NCBI GenBank assembly: GCA_965203305.1
Contig: OZ241874.1
Span: 3,596,001 to 3,660,000 of the forward strand
Length of the DNA stretch: 64,000 nucleotides
From: Bin80 sp965203305
Lineage (GTDB): Bacteria > Bacteroidota > Rhodothermia > Rhodothermales > Bin80
Direction of reading: 5' to 3'
Shown here: in pieces, positions 8,580-17,604 of the stretch
Layout: each line of letters opens with the position of its first letter
Numbering within the stretch: position 1 is the stretch's first letter
Translations under genes and position numbers: made by a program
The notes under the pieces: model-generated
What the model saw: only the letters and a program-made list of their open reading frames with translations
Databases searched by the model: none
What the model was told of the DNA's origin: nothing

Positions 8580-10445
8580 ATGCCGGAAACGCCCTCAACC
8601 CAGCAGTTTGAGTTCAAGGCGGAGATGCAGCAGTTGCTGCATCTCATTGTCAATTCCCTCTACACCAATCAGGAAATCTTCCTGCGGGAGCTGATCTCGA
8701 ATGCGTCTGATGCGCTCAACAAGGTACGATTTGAACACCTGACCGATCATTCTGGAGGGGACCACGGGAATCTCCAGATTACGATCACCCTGGACAAGGA
8801 CGCGAATACCCTGACCGTGGAGGATACGGGGATCGGGATGACACGCAAGGATCTCACAGATCGTCTGGGAACCATCGCGAGCAGCGGGACTCTGGCCTTC
8901 ATTGAGGAGCAGAAGAAATCCGGCAAACCCGTTGATGCCGGCATGATTGGCCAGTTTGGGGTGGGATTCTATTCCGCGTTCATGGTCGCTGGCAAGATTG
9001 TCCTGGAAACCCTGCATGCCAGCGAAGGCGCAGAGGCCCTGACCTGGACAAGTGAGGGAGCGGGATCGTACGAGATCGGTTCGGGAACACGGACAGAGCA
9101 TGGGACCAGGATTACGTTACACTTGAAGGAGGAGACAAAGGAATTTTCGGAGGAAGCCAGGGTCCGATCCATCATCCGAAAGTATTCCAATTTCGTGGAC
9201 TTTCCGATTCATCTCGGCTCGGAACAGGTGAATACGCTCAAGGCACTCTGGAAGAAACGCAAGGAAGAGATTGCCGAGGAGGAGCGCACGGAATTCTACA
9301 AATTCATTACGGGGGATTATGCAGAGCCTTTTGGGCATTTGCATCTGCAGATTGAGGGACTGCTCTCCTTTGAAGCTCTGCTCTTCATTCCTTCCCAAGC
9401 TCCCGCATCATTTTTTCGGGAAGATCGGCGGAGTGATCTTCACCTCTACTCCTCAGGGGTATTCGTGCGGGATGATGCGGAAGAATTGCTTCCCGAGTAT
9501 CTGCACTTCGTGCGGGGAGTTGTGGATACGGATGATCTTCCCCTGAATGTATCCCGGGAAGTAACCCAGAACAGTCCTGTGGCCCAGCGCATCCGATCCA
9601 CATTGACGGCCAAACTCCTTGGCCTGCTAAAGGAGTGGGCAACCGAAGATGCGGAGCGATACGAGAAGTTCTTTTCAAACTTTGGCCCATCGCTAAAAAT
9701 CGGGCTGTGGAGCGATCTGTCCCGTCGGGACGAGCTCCTGGAGCTGATGCGGTATCCTTCCACAATGGGGGAGAGTCTGAGCTCGCTCAAAGAGTATGTG
9801 GAGCGAATGCCGGAGGACCAGGAAACCATTTACTACCTGCTGGCTGATTCCCTTGAGGCTGCACGCAGGAGTCCGCACCTTGAAGTGTTCGCCCGCAAAG
9901 GCATTGAGGTCCTGCTCCTCCCGGATCCGATTGATGCGCTCACGATCCCCAACATGCCGAAGTTTGCCGAGAAGACCTTCACCAGTGCGACCGGGACTGA
10001 CCTTGACCTGGGTGACGATACTCCAGAATCTGAATCATTGCCCGGGGATGAGATTGACACGCTTCTCGCACTGTTTCGCATTCAGCTGGGAGACCGAATA
10101 CAGGATGTCGCTGTGTCCAGTCGTCTAGTGGACTCTGCCGCGACACTGGTCGCTGCCAAAGACGGGGTTGACCCTCAGCTGGAGCGGATGATGAAATCCA
10201 TGAACCCGGAGTATGAGGGGGCTAAAAAGGTGCTGGAAGTGAATGTTGAGCATCCACTTATGAAAAATATCCTGGTCCTCAAGTCTTCTGATACAAATCG
10301 GGATGCACTGATTGAGGACACCATTGAGCAAGTCTACGAAGGCGCACTTCTTCTGGACGGGAATCTCTCGGAGCCCTCCTCGTTTGTCACCCGCATGACT
10401 CGCATCCTTACAGATGCAACCAGCAGCCCGGAACCCGTATCGTAG
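8580..10445 (+). CDS. htpG: Molecular chaperone HtpG (bacterial Hsp90)
   Basis: 621 aa, close to the E. coli length. The GHKL ATPase motifs are intact: ELISNASDALNK (about 38-49), VEDTGIGM (about 80-87) and GQFGVGFYSAFMV (about 123-135). The middle-domain catalytic region (RGVVDTDDLPLNVSREVTQ) and the C-terminal dimerisation domain follow. It is an ATP-dependent cytoplasmic folding chaperone. It lies 14 bp after the DUF4340 gene and its 3' end overlaps the start of the fructokinase by 32 bp, so it may be part of a longer transcript. No heat-shock promoter was recognised. Confidence 0.97.
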   Translation: MPETPSTQQFEFKAEMQQLLHLIVNSLYTNQEIFLRELISNASDALNKVRFEHLTDHSGGDHGNLQITITLDKDANTLTVEDTGIGMTRKDLTDRLGTIASSGTLAFIEEQKKSGKPVDAGMIGQFGVGFYSAFMVAGKIVLETLHASEGAEALTWTSEGAGSYEIGSGTRTEHGTRITLHLKEETKEFSEEARVRSIIRKYSNFVDFPIHLGSEQVNTLKALWKKRKEEIAEEERTEFYKFITGDYAEPFGHLHLQIEGLLSFEALLFIPSQAPASFFREDRRSDLHLYSSGVFVRDDAEELLPEYLHFVRGVVDTDDLPLNVSREVTQNSPVAQRIRSTLTAKLLGLLKEWATEDAERYEKFFSNFGPSLKIGLWSDLSRRDELLELMRYPSTMGESLSSLKEYVERMPEDQETIYYLLADSLEAARRSPHLEVFARKGIEVLLLPDPIDALTIPNMPKFAEKTFTSATGTDLDLGDDTPESESLPGDEIDTLLALFRIQLGDRIQDVAVSSRLVDSAATLVAAKDGVDPQLERMMKSMNPEYEGAKKVLEVNVEHPLMKNILVLKSSDTNRDALIEDTIEQVYEGALLLDGNLSEPSSFVTRMTRILTDATSSPEPVS

Positions 10446-11325
10446 TGTTAACTCTCTTCTTGGAGGGATTGAAGCAGGAGGGACCAAGTTTGTCTGTGCC
10501 ATCGGGGATCCGCCGGATGATATTCATGCTACGGCACGATTGCCTACAACCACCCCGGAGGAGACTCTTGCCCGGGTGATTGATTTCTTTCGGTCACAGC
10601 CCCGGCTGCCGGAATCCATTGGGATTGCTGCCTTCGGCCCCGCTGATGTTCACCCTGGATCGGACACCTATGGCTTCATTACCAGCACCCCGAAACCGGG
10701 CTGGTCAAATACAGATCTGGCCGGCGTGATTGCGGGGGAATTACAGTGCCCTGTCGCCTTTGATACAGATGTCAATGGTGCTGCAATGGGTGAACACCTG
10801 TGGGGGGCCGGACAAGGCATCAAAAATCTTCTTTACCTGACGGTTGGCACTGGTTTTGGAGGTGGAGCTTTGATTGACGGAAAGCCCCTCCATGGGCTTG
10901 TGCACCCAGAGATGGGACATCTTTTTCTGCCTCGGGCGGAGGGAGACGAGTATGAGGGGCATTGTCCATTTCATGGGGGTTGTCTGGAGGGGATGGCCAC
11001 TGGGCCGGCCATTCAGGCTCGCTGGGGAGTTCCTGCCGAGGAATTGCCGCCAGATCACACGGGATGGTCCTTTGAAGTGCACTACCTGTCGCTTGCCGTC
11101 ACCAACCTGATCTTGACCCTGTCTCCGGAACGGATCATCATGGGCGGAGGGGTGATGCAGCAGGAGCATTTGTTTCCTGCCATTCGTTCGGGGGTTCAGT
11201 CCTGGCTGAACGGGTATATTCAGGCAGAGGAGATTCTCCATGGAATAGACCACTATATTGTTCCCCCTGCTCTCGGAAGCCAGGCGGGTGTCCTCGGAGC
11301 AATGGCCCTCGCCCGGATGCTGTAA
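10414..11325 (+). CDS. ROK-family fructokinase
   Basis: 303 aa. The phosphate-binding motif GGIEAGGTKFVCAIGD (about 16-31) and GTGFGGGAL (about 150-158) are ROK hallmarks. The zinc-site segment reads GHCPFHGGCLEGMATGPA instead of the CxCGxxGCxE of glucokinases; this CPFHGxCLEG form is typical of the fructokinase branch (GmuE/YdhR type). It should phosphorylate fructose with ATP. The only in-frame start lies inside htpG, 32 bp before the htpG stop, because no ATG, GTG or TTG occurs between 10417 and the conserved N-terminus. Such an overlap suggests translational coupling. Confidence 0.9.
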   Translation: MQPAARNPYRSVNSLLGGIEAGGTKFVCAIGDPPDDIHATARLPTTTPEETLARVIDFFRSQPRLPESIGIAAFGPADVHPGSDTYGFITSTPKPGWSNTDLAGVIAGELQCPVAFDTDVNGAAMGEHLWGAGQGIKNLLYLTVGTGFGGGALIDGKPLHGLVHPEMGHLFLPRAEGDEYEGHCPFHGGCLEGMATGPAIQARWGVPAEELPPDHTGWSFEVHYLSLAVTNLILTLSPERIIMGGGVMQQEHLFPAIRSGVQSWLNGYIQAEEILHGIDHYIVPPALGSQAGVLGAMALARML

Positions 11326-11437
11326 TGCCAGAATCTGTGTTTGTACAGGTATCCCAGTTTGGACCAATCTGATAGCATTTCCTCGGCTCCATGCGTGTGC
11401 CAGACAGGGAAATTAATTCCGCAGCACGACTATAGGC

Positions 11438-11937
11438 ATGATGAACCCAGAATTCCGAACTTTCACGGACGGAATTTGCCTTGTGTATGGCATCCTGCCG
11501 GCCCAACAAGGTGTGGAAAACCACTTTGAAACAAACCGAGAGTCAATCTATTCAATCTCGTCAGGTACGGCGTTGCTTGTACGAATCCCCTTGATTTTCT
11601 TCTCGCCAGACAGGATGTCAAACTTGCGACAGCAAGTGCTCCAGCCCCTGCGACAGATGCCGGCAATTCATTTCCAGAACGCAGCAGTCAGCGATCACAA
11701 GCGTCTTGTGAAGTACTTGAATCTCGGGGCATCCAAAAATTTGGGGGGGGGGGTAAATCTCCTCTCTGTGCCTTCTTTCCCATGAAGGCGATCTGTACTT
11801 GGACTGAAGAAGAAGGTGAGACCAGTACAGATGGAAACATCTCATTAACCGTCTCCCTGGTAAAGCCTGAGGCAGGCAGCTGGAGCAGGGGGCGGGGACT
11901 CAAGATTCTGTCAGCAGACGGTGATCGAGAGAGGTGA
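11438..11937 (+). pseudogene. Possible frameshifted or phase-variable gene across a G11 tract
   Basis: An open frame starting at 11438 reaches a G11 tract (11743-11753) and stops at 11785. With one extra G the frame continues through 62 further codons (including TSTDGNISLTVSLVK) and stops at TGA 11935-11937, whose last base is the first base of the next gene's ATG (TGATG). That coupling argues the downstream frame is translated. No family was recognised and the upstream half is not convincingly coding, so a short gene starting at ATG 11782 is an alternative. It could be a true switch, a decayed gene or a sequencing length error. Confidence 0.4.
11743..11753 (+). repeat. G11 homopolymer
   Basis: Eleven consecutive G, flanked by AAATTT and TAAATC. 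It separates two open frames offset by one base (see the 11438-11937 entry). Tracts of this length are prone to slippage in replication and to length errors in sequencing. Confidence 0.9.
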
Positions 11938-12449
11938 TGCGTATCCTGATAATTCTGGTCGCATTGGTGGGGATTTCAGAGACTGCGAGTGGGCAGGCAG
12001 TGCCCTTGGCTTCATCTGAGGGGCTGGAGAGGAACAACCGGGAATATCTTTTCAAGGTCAGACTTACCATTAACGAGCCCGCCTGTATCTGCAGTCTCTC
12101 TTTTGACGGGAGTAACAGAGGGCTTGATTTTGGCGAGGTACAGATTCCGTCAACGGGGGAAATAGAAAAGACAATCAGTCCCTCTGATCCTGAGGCCGTG
12201 AGGCTTCTCGGAATCCACAGGAACTGCGACGGGGCCATAGGATATGGCGCAAGTGTCGAACCCGAATTCCAATTCCAGGGACCTGGAGTATTCTTTGAAA
12301 AACTGGACGATCACAGCATTTCGGCAGCAGGAGATACACGCACTCTCAGAGCTTCCGTCGGTGCAACCGTAACCATTCAAAGTACTGCCGTCCCGGACGA
12401 GGATGGTGTAGAAGAAGGAAGGATCACTGTCCTTCTCACCTGCGGCTGA
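11937..12449 (+). CDS. Secreted protein with Ig-like (LDFGE) segment, unknown function
   Basis: About 170 aa. A signal peptide (MRILIILVALVGISETASGQA, cleavage probably after SGQA) leads to a beta-rich body with four cysteines. The stretch GLDFGEVQIPSTGEIEKTISP resembles the opening of HYDIN/ASPM-type or choice-of-anchor Ig-like domains, whose hallmark is LDFGxVxVGxT. ATG 11937 is preceded by an AGAGAGG ribosome-binding site; GTG 11934 is an alternative start. A downstream secreted protein (12767) carries a similar IDLGEPRGRATE segment, so the two may be a related pair of exported proteins. The Ig assignment is a resemblance only. Confidence 0.6.
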   Translation: MRILIILVALVGISETASGQAVPLASSEGLERNNREYLFKVRLTINEPACICSLSFDGSNRGLDFGEVQIPSTGEIEKTISPSDPEAVRLLGIHRNCDGAIGYGASVEPEFQFQGPGVFFEKLDDHSISAAGDTRTLRASVGATVTIQSTAVPDEDGVEEGRITVLLTCG

Positions 12450-12766
12450 ACACCCATTATCATCGTGCAGGAAGCATACATGAGATAACATGTTGACTTG
12501 TCTTCCTGTTTTCTGCGATGATCCTGATGGGACGCAGTTTCGCACGGTTGAACATTCCCCATGGTATGCATCAGCCCTTCATCTTCTTGATGTTCTTTCG
12601 CCGTGAACAGCTTCGCACAGGATGCTTCTGTTTCTGAGAAATCAAACATGATATTGGCCCCGCAATCTGTTCAGGTCTCCCTTTGTGTACCCTGTTTTCT
12701 TCAAGCACATGCCAATTTGATGCAGAGAAGCGGAATCTTGCGTGCCCCTCCACTCCAGCCTTTTCC
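12450..12766 (+). other. Intergenic region, no gene recognised
   Basis: 317 bp between two secreted-protein genes on the same strand. Only short, unconvincing frames occur (for example 38 codons from an ATG near 12489). No hairpin-plus-T terminator was seen. The promoter of the 12767 gene probably lies in the last 100 bp. Confidence 0.5.
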
Positions 12767-13750
12767 ATGCGCTCACTACTGTTTGCTGTCGTAATTTTTG
12801 GCATCATGCCCCTGATATTGCCCGGCATTCAAGCCCAGGAACCCGAGGATACGCCCCTGTTTCTTGGCTCGGGGGTACATGTGGACGACCACCCGAACGA
12901 GCTTCCCGAATACGAGATCTATGCCCCCAGGACTTCGGAAGTCTGTGCGCCGGAGGATATGGGAAATTCATGCGGGCGCGTGTGGTGGAATTCTCGCCAG
13001 CAGCCAGCACTGGGGACGCGATATGTAGCCCAGGTGCCGGCGATGATCCGTCTGCGAGGGCCGGGCAGGGATGCCTGGTGGGTTCCGTTTGTGCACTGTA
13101 TGGTGAAAGATGAAGACAGGAAGCATCAAAGTACTAGCCCGCCCGGGGTGCAGTGTGTGACGGTACTCAAGCGGCCAGAGGAGCGCATGGAATGGGCGAT
13201 TGGGGGTGTTATTGAGGGCATTGATCTCGCTGTTTCCGGCACATATACTGGCATCATCCCGCTCACCGTCACCGGACCCGAAACTCGCTGGGAGTTGAAC
13301 ATCCCTGTCACCTACACTATCCATAAAGAACACGACGACTGTGCCATATCATACAGCCTGTTCGACTACGATTTGATTGATTTGGGTGAACCACGAGGGC
13401 GGGCAACAGAGATCACGAAAACTCGGACTCTTACTATTTGTCATATCTCGAGTGGCGGGCATGATCTTAAATGGGAAATTGATGATCTTGGTCCGACCAT
13501 ACCAGGTCCCACCTTTGAACTTGAGATCATCCCCGACAGGGGGAATCGCACTCATATCGCTGGGATATGCAATCTTGGAGCCCCAACAAGCAAAAGTCAG
13601 CTTCAGGGCTTTCAATTTCCCCACAGAACCAGGTACGTAGTGTCCATCCGAAAATTGCCGATTTTCGGGAACTGGCAACAGGGGCGGGGCAGATCTCCTG
13701 TCATATTGGACGCAAAATGGACTGGAGTGGGGAGATTCTTCCCGTTTTGA
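12767..13750 (+). CDS. Secreted protein truncated by an insertion sequence
   Basis: The ATG at 12767 gives MRSLLFAVVIFGIMPLILPGIQAQ, a clear signal peptide. The body of about 270 residues contains six or more cysteines and a segment IDLGEPRGRATEITKTRTLTI that looks like the start of an Ig-like domain, similar to the 11937 gene. Native sequence ends around residue 291, because the left end of an ISNCY-like element begins at 13640; the last 37 codons to the stop at 13750 are IS-derived (VVSIRKLPIF onward). The missing C-terminus was not found beyond the IS right end. An anchoring or sorting domain may have been lost. Function unknown. Confidence 0.6.
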   Translation: MRSLLFAVVIFGIMPLILPGIQAQEPEDTPLFLGSGVHVDDHPNELPEYEIYAPRTSEVCAPEDMGNSCGRVWWNSRQQPALGTRYVAQVPAMIRLRGPGRDAWWVPFVHCMVKDEDRKHQSTSPPGVQCVTVLKRPEERMEWAIGGVIEGIDLAVSGTYTGIIPLTVTGPETRWELNIPVTYTIHKEHDDCAISYSLFDYDLIDLGEPRGRATEITKTRTLTICHISSGGHDLKWEIDDLGPTIPGPTFELEIIPDRGNRTHIAGICNLGAPTSKSQLQGFQFPHRTRYVVSIRKLPIFGNWQQGRGRSPVILDAKWTGVGRFFPF

Positions 13751-15508
13751 GGGCGGATTTTGGGGGAATTGGTGTACATTTGTGCCTCCTTCGCAGGAAT
13801 CGGACGTACCTCTGGCATTCACCTGAATTTGGCACCTCGTCAATCCGCAAGAAAGGGGGGATGCACGCCTATGCGGCGAGCTTTCGTCGTCGTTTCGCTT
13901 TCTTGATGATCTCCTGTTCCCGGAGCAGCCTCCCCAGTCGGTGGACATTGGCGGCCAGAATAGCGGTCGCTACGACTCGGGCAAAGCCTTCCCGGCTTGT
14001 TTCCCGCACCAGATTCCAGCCCCGATGATCCAGGTTGTTCAGCGCGGATTCCACGCCCGGATGGCGTTTCCTTGCGCGCTGGAAGGCAGGATCGCTTTGC
14101 CGCTCCTGCTCTTCCTTCGTCATCCTCCCTTTCTTCGGCATCGCATTCACATCCAGCATCTCATCCAACTTCTCCCGAACCTCCGGACTGTAAAAACCCC
14201 GATCATACGAACATTCACGCAGGGAAGGAAACTGCTCCTGCACGCTCCCCGTGAGCGAGACCGCCACATCCTTGTCCGTCCCCGTCCACAGAATCTCATG
14301 CCCCAGAATAAACGGGTACTGATCTTCTATAATCGCCACCGGAACCCCCAACTCGCACAGCACCCCTTCTTTCCCTTTCACGATCCAGCGGGTAAACGGC
14401 TTGGTGATCGAAAATATCTTCTCACGATGCGGAATCTTCTCTCCATGCAAGACCCGACGACGCACCTGATCGTGCAATACCGCCATATACCCCAGAAAAG
14501 AATAGATGCGCTGCATCGCACGGAGCACGGTGTGCAGCATCTTCTCTTCCGCCTTGGTGAGCGAACCCGTTGCCTGTTTCCGCTCCAGCTCTGTTTTCCT
14601 GTCATGCAGGTTCCGCAGAAAGTCCACTACTTTTCTGCCCCGCTTCCGACACAGACGCAAGAAATAGCGAACCTTGCCCGGACGGGATTTGTATTTCCTG
14701 GCGATACATACCGGCTTGTGGGCCTTCTCTACCGTCTTCATCAGATGCTGTATCTGCTGCCAGCCCGGTACATCCAGCGCATCCGCGGTTTTGGCACATT
14801 CCCGAAGTCCCCCGCAGACAGAATCCCGAAGAAGGCGCAGATCAGAGGGAAACTCCACATTGGTCTTGCACACCTTGGAATCGCACCGCCCCTGCAACAC
14901 CTCCCCCTCCTGCTTTCCCGCCACCTTCTGTCCGCACTCTGCCACCATTTGAATGAATTCTGCCAGAATCTCGGAGGTCAGAAGAGAAAGATTGTCCTGC
15001 AAGGTCTGCGGACAGTAGACCGTATCGTCAAATTCGGAATGGAACAGAATCTGTCGCAAAACCTGCACTTCCGTGGCCAGCATGGCCAGTCTCTGATAGT
15101 CGCACCGAAGAACCTGCTTCAGCACCCCCAGCACGAAGATGCGCCATGCAAACATCCCCGGACGCCCCCGATCCGTCCGAACCCCCGCAGGAAAAATCTC
15201 CGCCAACCGGGAAAACAGACGCGCACGCAGCAAAACATCATGGTAAAGATGCAAAATGGCCGTCATGCACAGATAGAAATCATCCCGATTGTGAAGGGGC
15301 AGCGTGATCTCTTCCAGAGGCTTCCATCCAATCTCAAGTTGAGGTTCAATGACTTTTCTCATCTCAGCAAAAGGAAAAAGATGAACGGGTTTCAGGGCTT
15401 ATACGATCATATCCCCCAAAAAGTGGACTTCTTTAGAAAAGAAATATCCCCAAAAATGCGCACAGGAACCAGCGCAAACCCATATATCCCGTGTTTTCGG
15501 ACAGACAC
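13640..15508 (-). mobile_element. ISNCY-like insertion sequence (1869 bp)
   Basis: Terminal inverted repeats start GTGTCCATCCGAAAATT (left) and GTGTCTGTCCGAAAA (right, reverse strand), differing at two of the first 15 positions. The element contains one transposase on the minus strand. The 6 bp outside are TACGTA on the left and TATATA on the right, not a clean duplication but the same TA-NN-TA type as the TATGTA duplicated around the MITE at 37202 and the TATATA beside the remnant ending at 53005. All three share these ends, so this element may be the mobilising partner. The IS interrupts the secreted-protein gene starting at 12767. Confidence 0.8.
13869..15362 (-). CDS. DDE transposase, ISNCY (ISDol1-like) family
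   Basis: 497 aa. Motifs such as RCDSKVCKTNVEFPSDLRLL (about 160-180) and DRGFYSPEVREKLDE near 385-400 match the ISNCY-type DDE transposases, in which TNVxFPSDLxLL follows the first catalytic Asp. HPGVESALNNLDHRGWNLV near the C-terminus carries the probable catalytic Glu. The frame is complete and uninterrupted, so it may be active. It fills most of the 1869-bp element. Family placement is by recognised motifs, not a search; IS1182-like is the main alternative. Confidence 0.8.
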   Translation of the reverse strand: MRKVIEPQLEIGWKPLEEITLPLHNRDDFYLCMTAILHLYHDVLLRARLFSRLAEIFPAGVRTDRGRPGMFAWRIFVLGVLKQVLRCDYQRLAMLATEVQVLRQILFHSEFDDTVYCPQTLQDNLSLLTSEILAEFIQMVAECGQKVAGKQEGEVLQGRCDSKVCKTNVEFPSDLRLLRDSVCGGLRECAKTADALDVPGWQQIQHLMKTVEKAHKPVCIARKYKSRPGKVRYFLRLCRKRGRKVVDFLRNLHDRKTELERKQATGSLTKAEEKMLHTVLRAMQRIYSFLGYMAVLHDQVRRRVLHGEKIPHREKIFSITKPFTRWIVKGKEGVLCELGVPVAIIEDQYPFILGHEILWTGTDKDVAVSLTGSVQEQFPSLRECSYDRGFYSPEVREKLDEMLDVNAMPKKGRMTKEEQERQSDPAFQRARKRHPGVESALNNLDHRGWNLVRETSREGFARVVATAILAANVHRLGRLLREQEIIKKAKRRRKLAA

Positions 15509-15543
15509 TATATAACTATCACTTTAATACTCTGCGCAGTATT

Positions 15544-15777
15544 ATGGAAAAGACGGCCGCTTTTCATGGATTGAGCAATTTTTCCATGTGTCTTAAACAC
15601 AGTGAACATGACCAGGAAAGTGACTTTTATGCTCGCATGATTAATGTGTTAAACCATGGTGATTATTCCCTGTTTGAGCCCCACGAAATGTCGGAATCAG
15701 ATAAGCAATACTTCAAAGAGATCCTGCAGAATTTTACGAAAAATAGCTGGTTTGATCATGAACTGTTCCAGAACTGA
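15544..15777 (+). CDS. Small hypothetical protein upstream of the HsdM-like gene
   Basis: 77 aa, charged and soluble, no signal or membrane segment. It starts 36 bp after the right end of the ISNCY-like element and ends 15 bp before the HsdM-like gene, so it is probably cotranscribed with it. No family was recognised; the sequence is rich in His, Glu and Phe, with a putative helix at ESDKQYFKEILQNF. It could be a fragment of a gene cut by the IS, or a small accessory or antitoxin-like partner of the methylase. Codon usage is more AT-rich than in the core genes, as in the adjacent hsdM-like gene. Confidence 0.5.
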   Translation: MEKTAAFHGLSNFSMCLKHSEHDQESDFYARMINVLNHGDYSLFEPHEMSESDKQYFKEILQNFTKNSWFDHELFQN

Positions 15778-15792
15778 CCCAGTAGCCTCGCC

Positions 15793-17460
15793 ATGAACAA
15801 ACAGAGCCTGGGAGAAGCCCTGTGGAAAACTGTACACGAGTTGAATGACTCCAGGGACATTGCCCCCTTTCGTGATTACATGATGTCATTTCTGCTCTTG
15901 TTCTATCTCTCAGATAACTACGAAAAGGCTGCATATAAATCACTGCAGCCTAATAGCCTCAGCACAACCAAAAATGATCAATGTCCCTCGCTTTTATCAA
16001 CTTGGTACGATAAAAACACAGAAAACATCCACCTCTTTGAACGGCAGATGCGTGCCAGACTTCATTACGTAATTAAACCGGAATACCTGTGGACAAGCAT
16101 CGCCGAGATGGCAAAGAAACAAGATGGGAATCTGCTCGATACTTTACAAAAAAGCTTCGCGAATATTGAGGAGGAGTCCCGCAATACCTCACTTGGGAAA
16201 ATATTTTCCGAGATTAACCTCAATTCTCGAAAATTTGGCAACAGACACGCAGACCGCAACGATAAGCTGTGTCTTATTATCCAAAAAATTGATGAGAGCA
16301 TAGCAAAGTTCTCCACTGACCGAAATAGTCTGGGAGATGCCTGTGAATACTTGCTAGGAAAGTTTGTTCTTTATGGAGGCGTAAATCCAGAGGAGTTTTA
16401 TACTGCACATCAGATTTCGACCATTCTTTCCCGGATTGTTACACTCAATACTCAATGTCCGTCTACCGGCAAAAGGAATAGACTGAACAGAGTTCTGGAT
16501 TTCGCCTGCGGTTCAGGTTCATTATTGCTCAATGTTCGGAATCAAATGGGTAAGGGGGATATTGGTAAACTCTACGGGCAAGAGATGAATGCCAAAATAT
16601 GTAATCTGGCACGCATGAACATGCTTCTGCACGGAGTCGAAGATGCACAGTTTGATATATTTCACGGTGATTCATTACGGAATGACTGGGATATTCTCAA
16701 TGAAATGGATTCTGCCGAGAAACTGCAATTTGATGCTGTAATCGCAAGCCCATCATTTGGATATACCTGGAATCCGAAAAAGGACCCAGATAAAGACATT
16801 CGATTCAAAAACTATGGAAGAGTACCCAAATACTGTGTAGACTTTGCCTTTCTGCTACACGGGCTTCACTTTCTGAATGACGATGGGGTGATGGCAATTA
16901 TTCTGTCGTATGGAGTTTTATTCCGTGATGGTGCAGAGGCGCATATTCGCAAGAAGCTGGTTCAGTACGGATATGTTGATACGGTAATTGGCCTGCCTGG
17001 GAATTTATTCCTTTCATCAGGTGTCCCTGTATGCGTCCTTGTCCTTAAGAAAAACAGAAAATCAAAGGACATACTCTTTATACATGCAAGTTCCGAGGAG
17101 AACTTTGAGCGACGCATACGGCAAAACCGCCTGCGAAACGAAGATGTTGACAAGATTGTGGAAACCTATCAGTACCGGAAAGAAGAAGAGAGATACTCTC
17201 GTCGCGTGTCTGTAAAGGAAATTGCGGAGAATGACTATAACCTGCGTATCTCTCGCTACATCAACACGGTCAGCTCCAGATTAAATATTGACATGATGGA
17301 GTTAGACAAGGAACTTCTGAGCATGGAGAAAAATCAGCTTTCGACTGCAATCAGGTTTAATCTTTTTCTTGGAGATCTGGGACTGCCGACAATTCCTCTC
17401 TCAAATACTGGCAATGGACAAATTCCTGAGGTTTCTGCAAAAATATCTCCATACACCTGA
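15793..17460 (+). CDS. Orphan type I methylase subunit (HsdM-like) with degenerate catalytic motif
   Basis: 555 aa. An HsdM N-terminal helical domain (about 1-150) is followed by the N6-adenine methylase fold with SAM-binding motif VLDFACGSGSLLLNV (about 235-249). Where HsdM proteins have NPPF or NPPY, this one reads ASPSFGY (about 318-324), so the Asn that contacts the target base is Ser. Downstream family blocks are well conserved (DFAFLLHGLHFLNDDGVMAI, GLPGNLFLSSGVP, NDYNLRISRYI). No hsdS or hsdR is adjacent. The protein may bind SAM or DNA without methylating, or be decaying. The AT-rich codon use hints at transfer. Confidence 0.8.
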   Translation: MNKQSLGEALWKTVHELNDSRDIAPFRDYMMSFLLLFYLSDNYEKAAYKSLQPNSLSTTKNDQCPSLLSTWYDKNTENIHLFERQMRARLHYVIKPEYLWTSIAEMAKKQDGNLLDTLQKSFANIEEESRNTSLGKIFSEINLNSRKFGNRHADRNDKLCLIIQKIDESIAKFSTDRNSLGDACEYLLGKFVLYGGVNPEEFYTAHQISTILSRIVTLNTQCPSTGKRNRLNRVLDFACGSGSLLLNVRNQMGKGDIGKLYGQEMNAKICNLARMNMLLHGVEDAQFDIFHGDSLRNDWDILNEMDSAEKLQFDAVIASPSFGYTWNPKKDPDKDIRFKNYGRVPKYCVDFAFLLHGLHFLNDDGVMAIILSYGVLFRDGAEAHIRKKLVQYGYVDTVIGLPGNLFLSSGVPVCVLVLKKNRKSKDILFIHASSEENFERRIRQNRLRNEDVDKIVETYQYRKEEERYSRRVSVKEIAENDYNLRISRYINTVSSRLNIDMMELDKELLSMEKNQLSTAIRFNLFLGDLGLPTIPLSNTGNGQIPEVSAKISPYT

Positions 17461-17604
17461 TCCGGTGTACGCATATGCATTCTCAGAACGATGTTGCTTG
17501 ACTATCTGGAATTTTACAGGAGGCGCCAGGGATACTTTCCTTCTGGCAGACTTGCTTCTTTCTGATTGCCAACATATTCTTTTCCATCACCGATTTCAGA
17601 AGCT

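Noticed and set aside
13941..15515. 524-codon plus-strand frame across the ISNCY-like element
   Set aside because: It is antisense to the complete transposase at 13869-15362 and shows no protein features.
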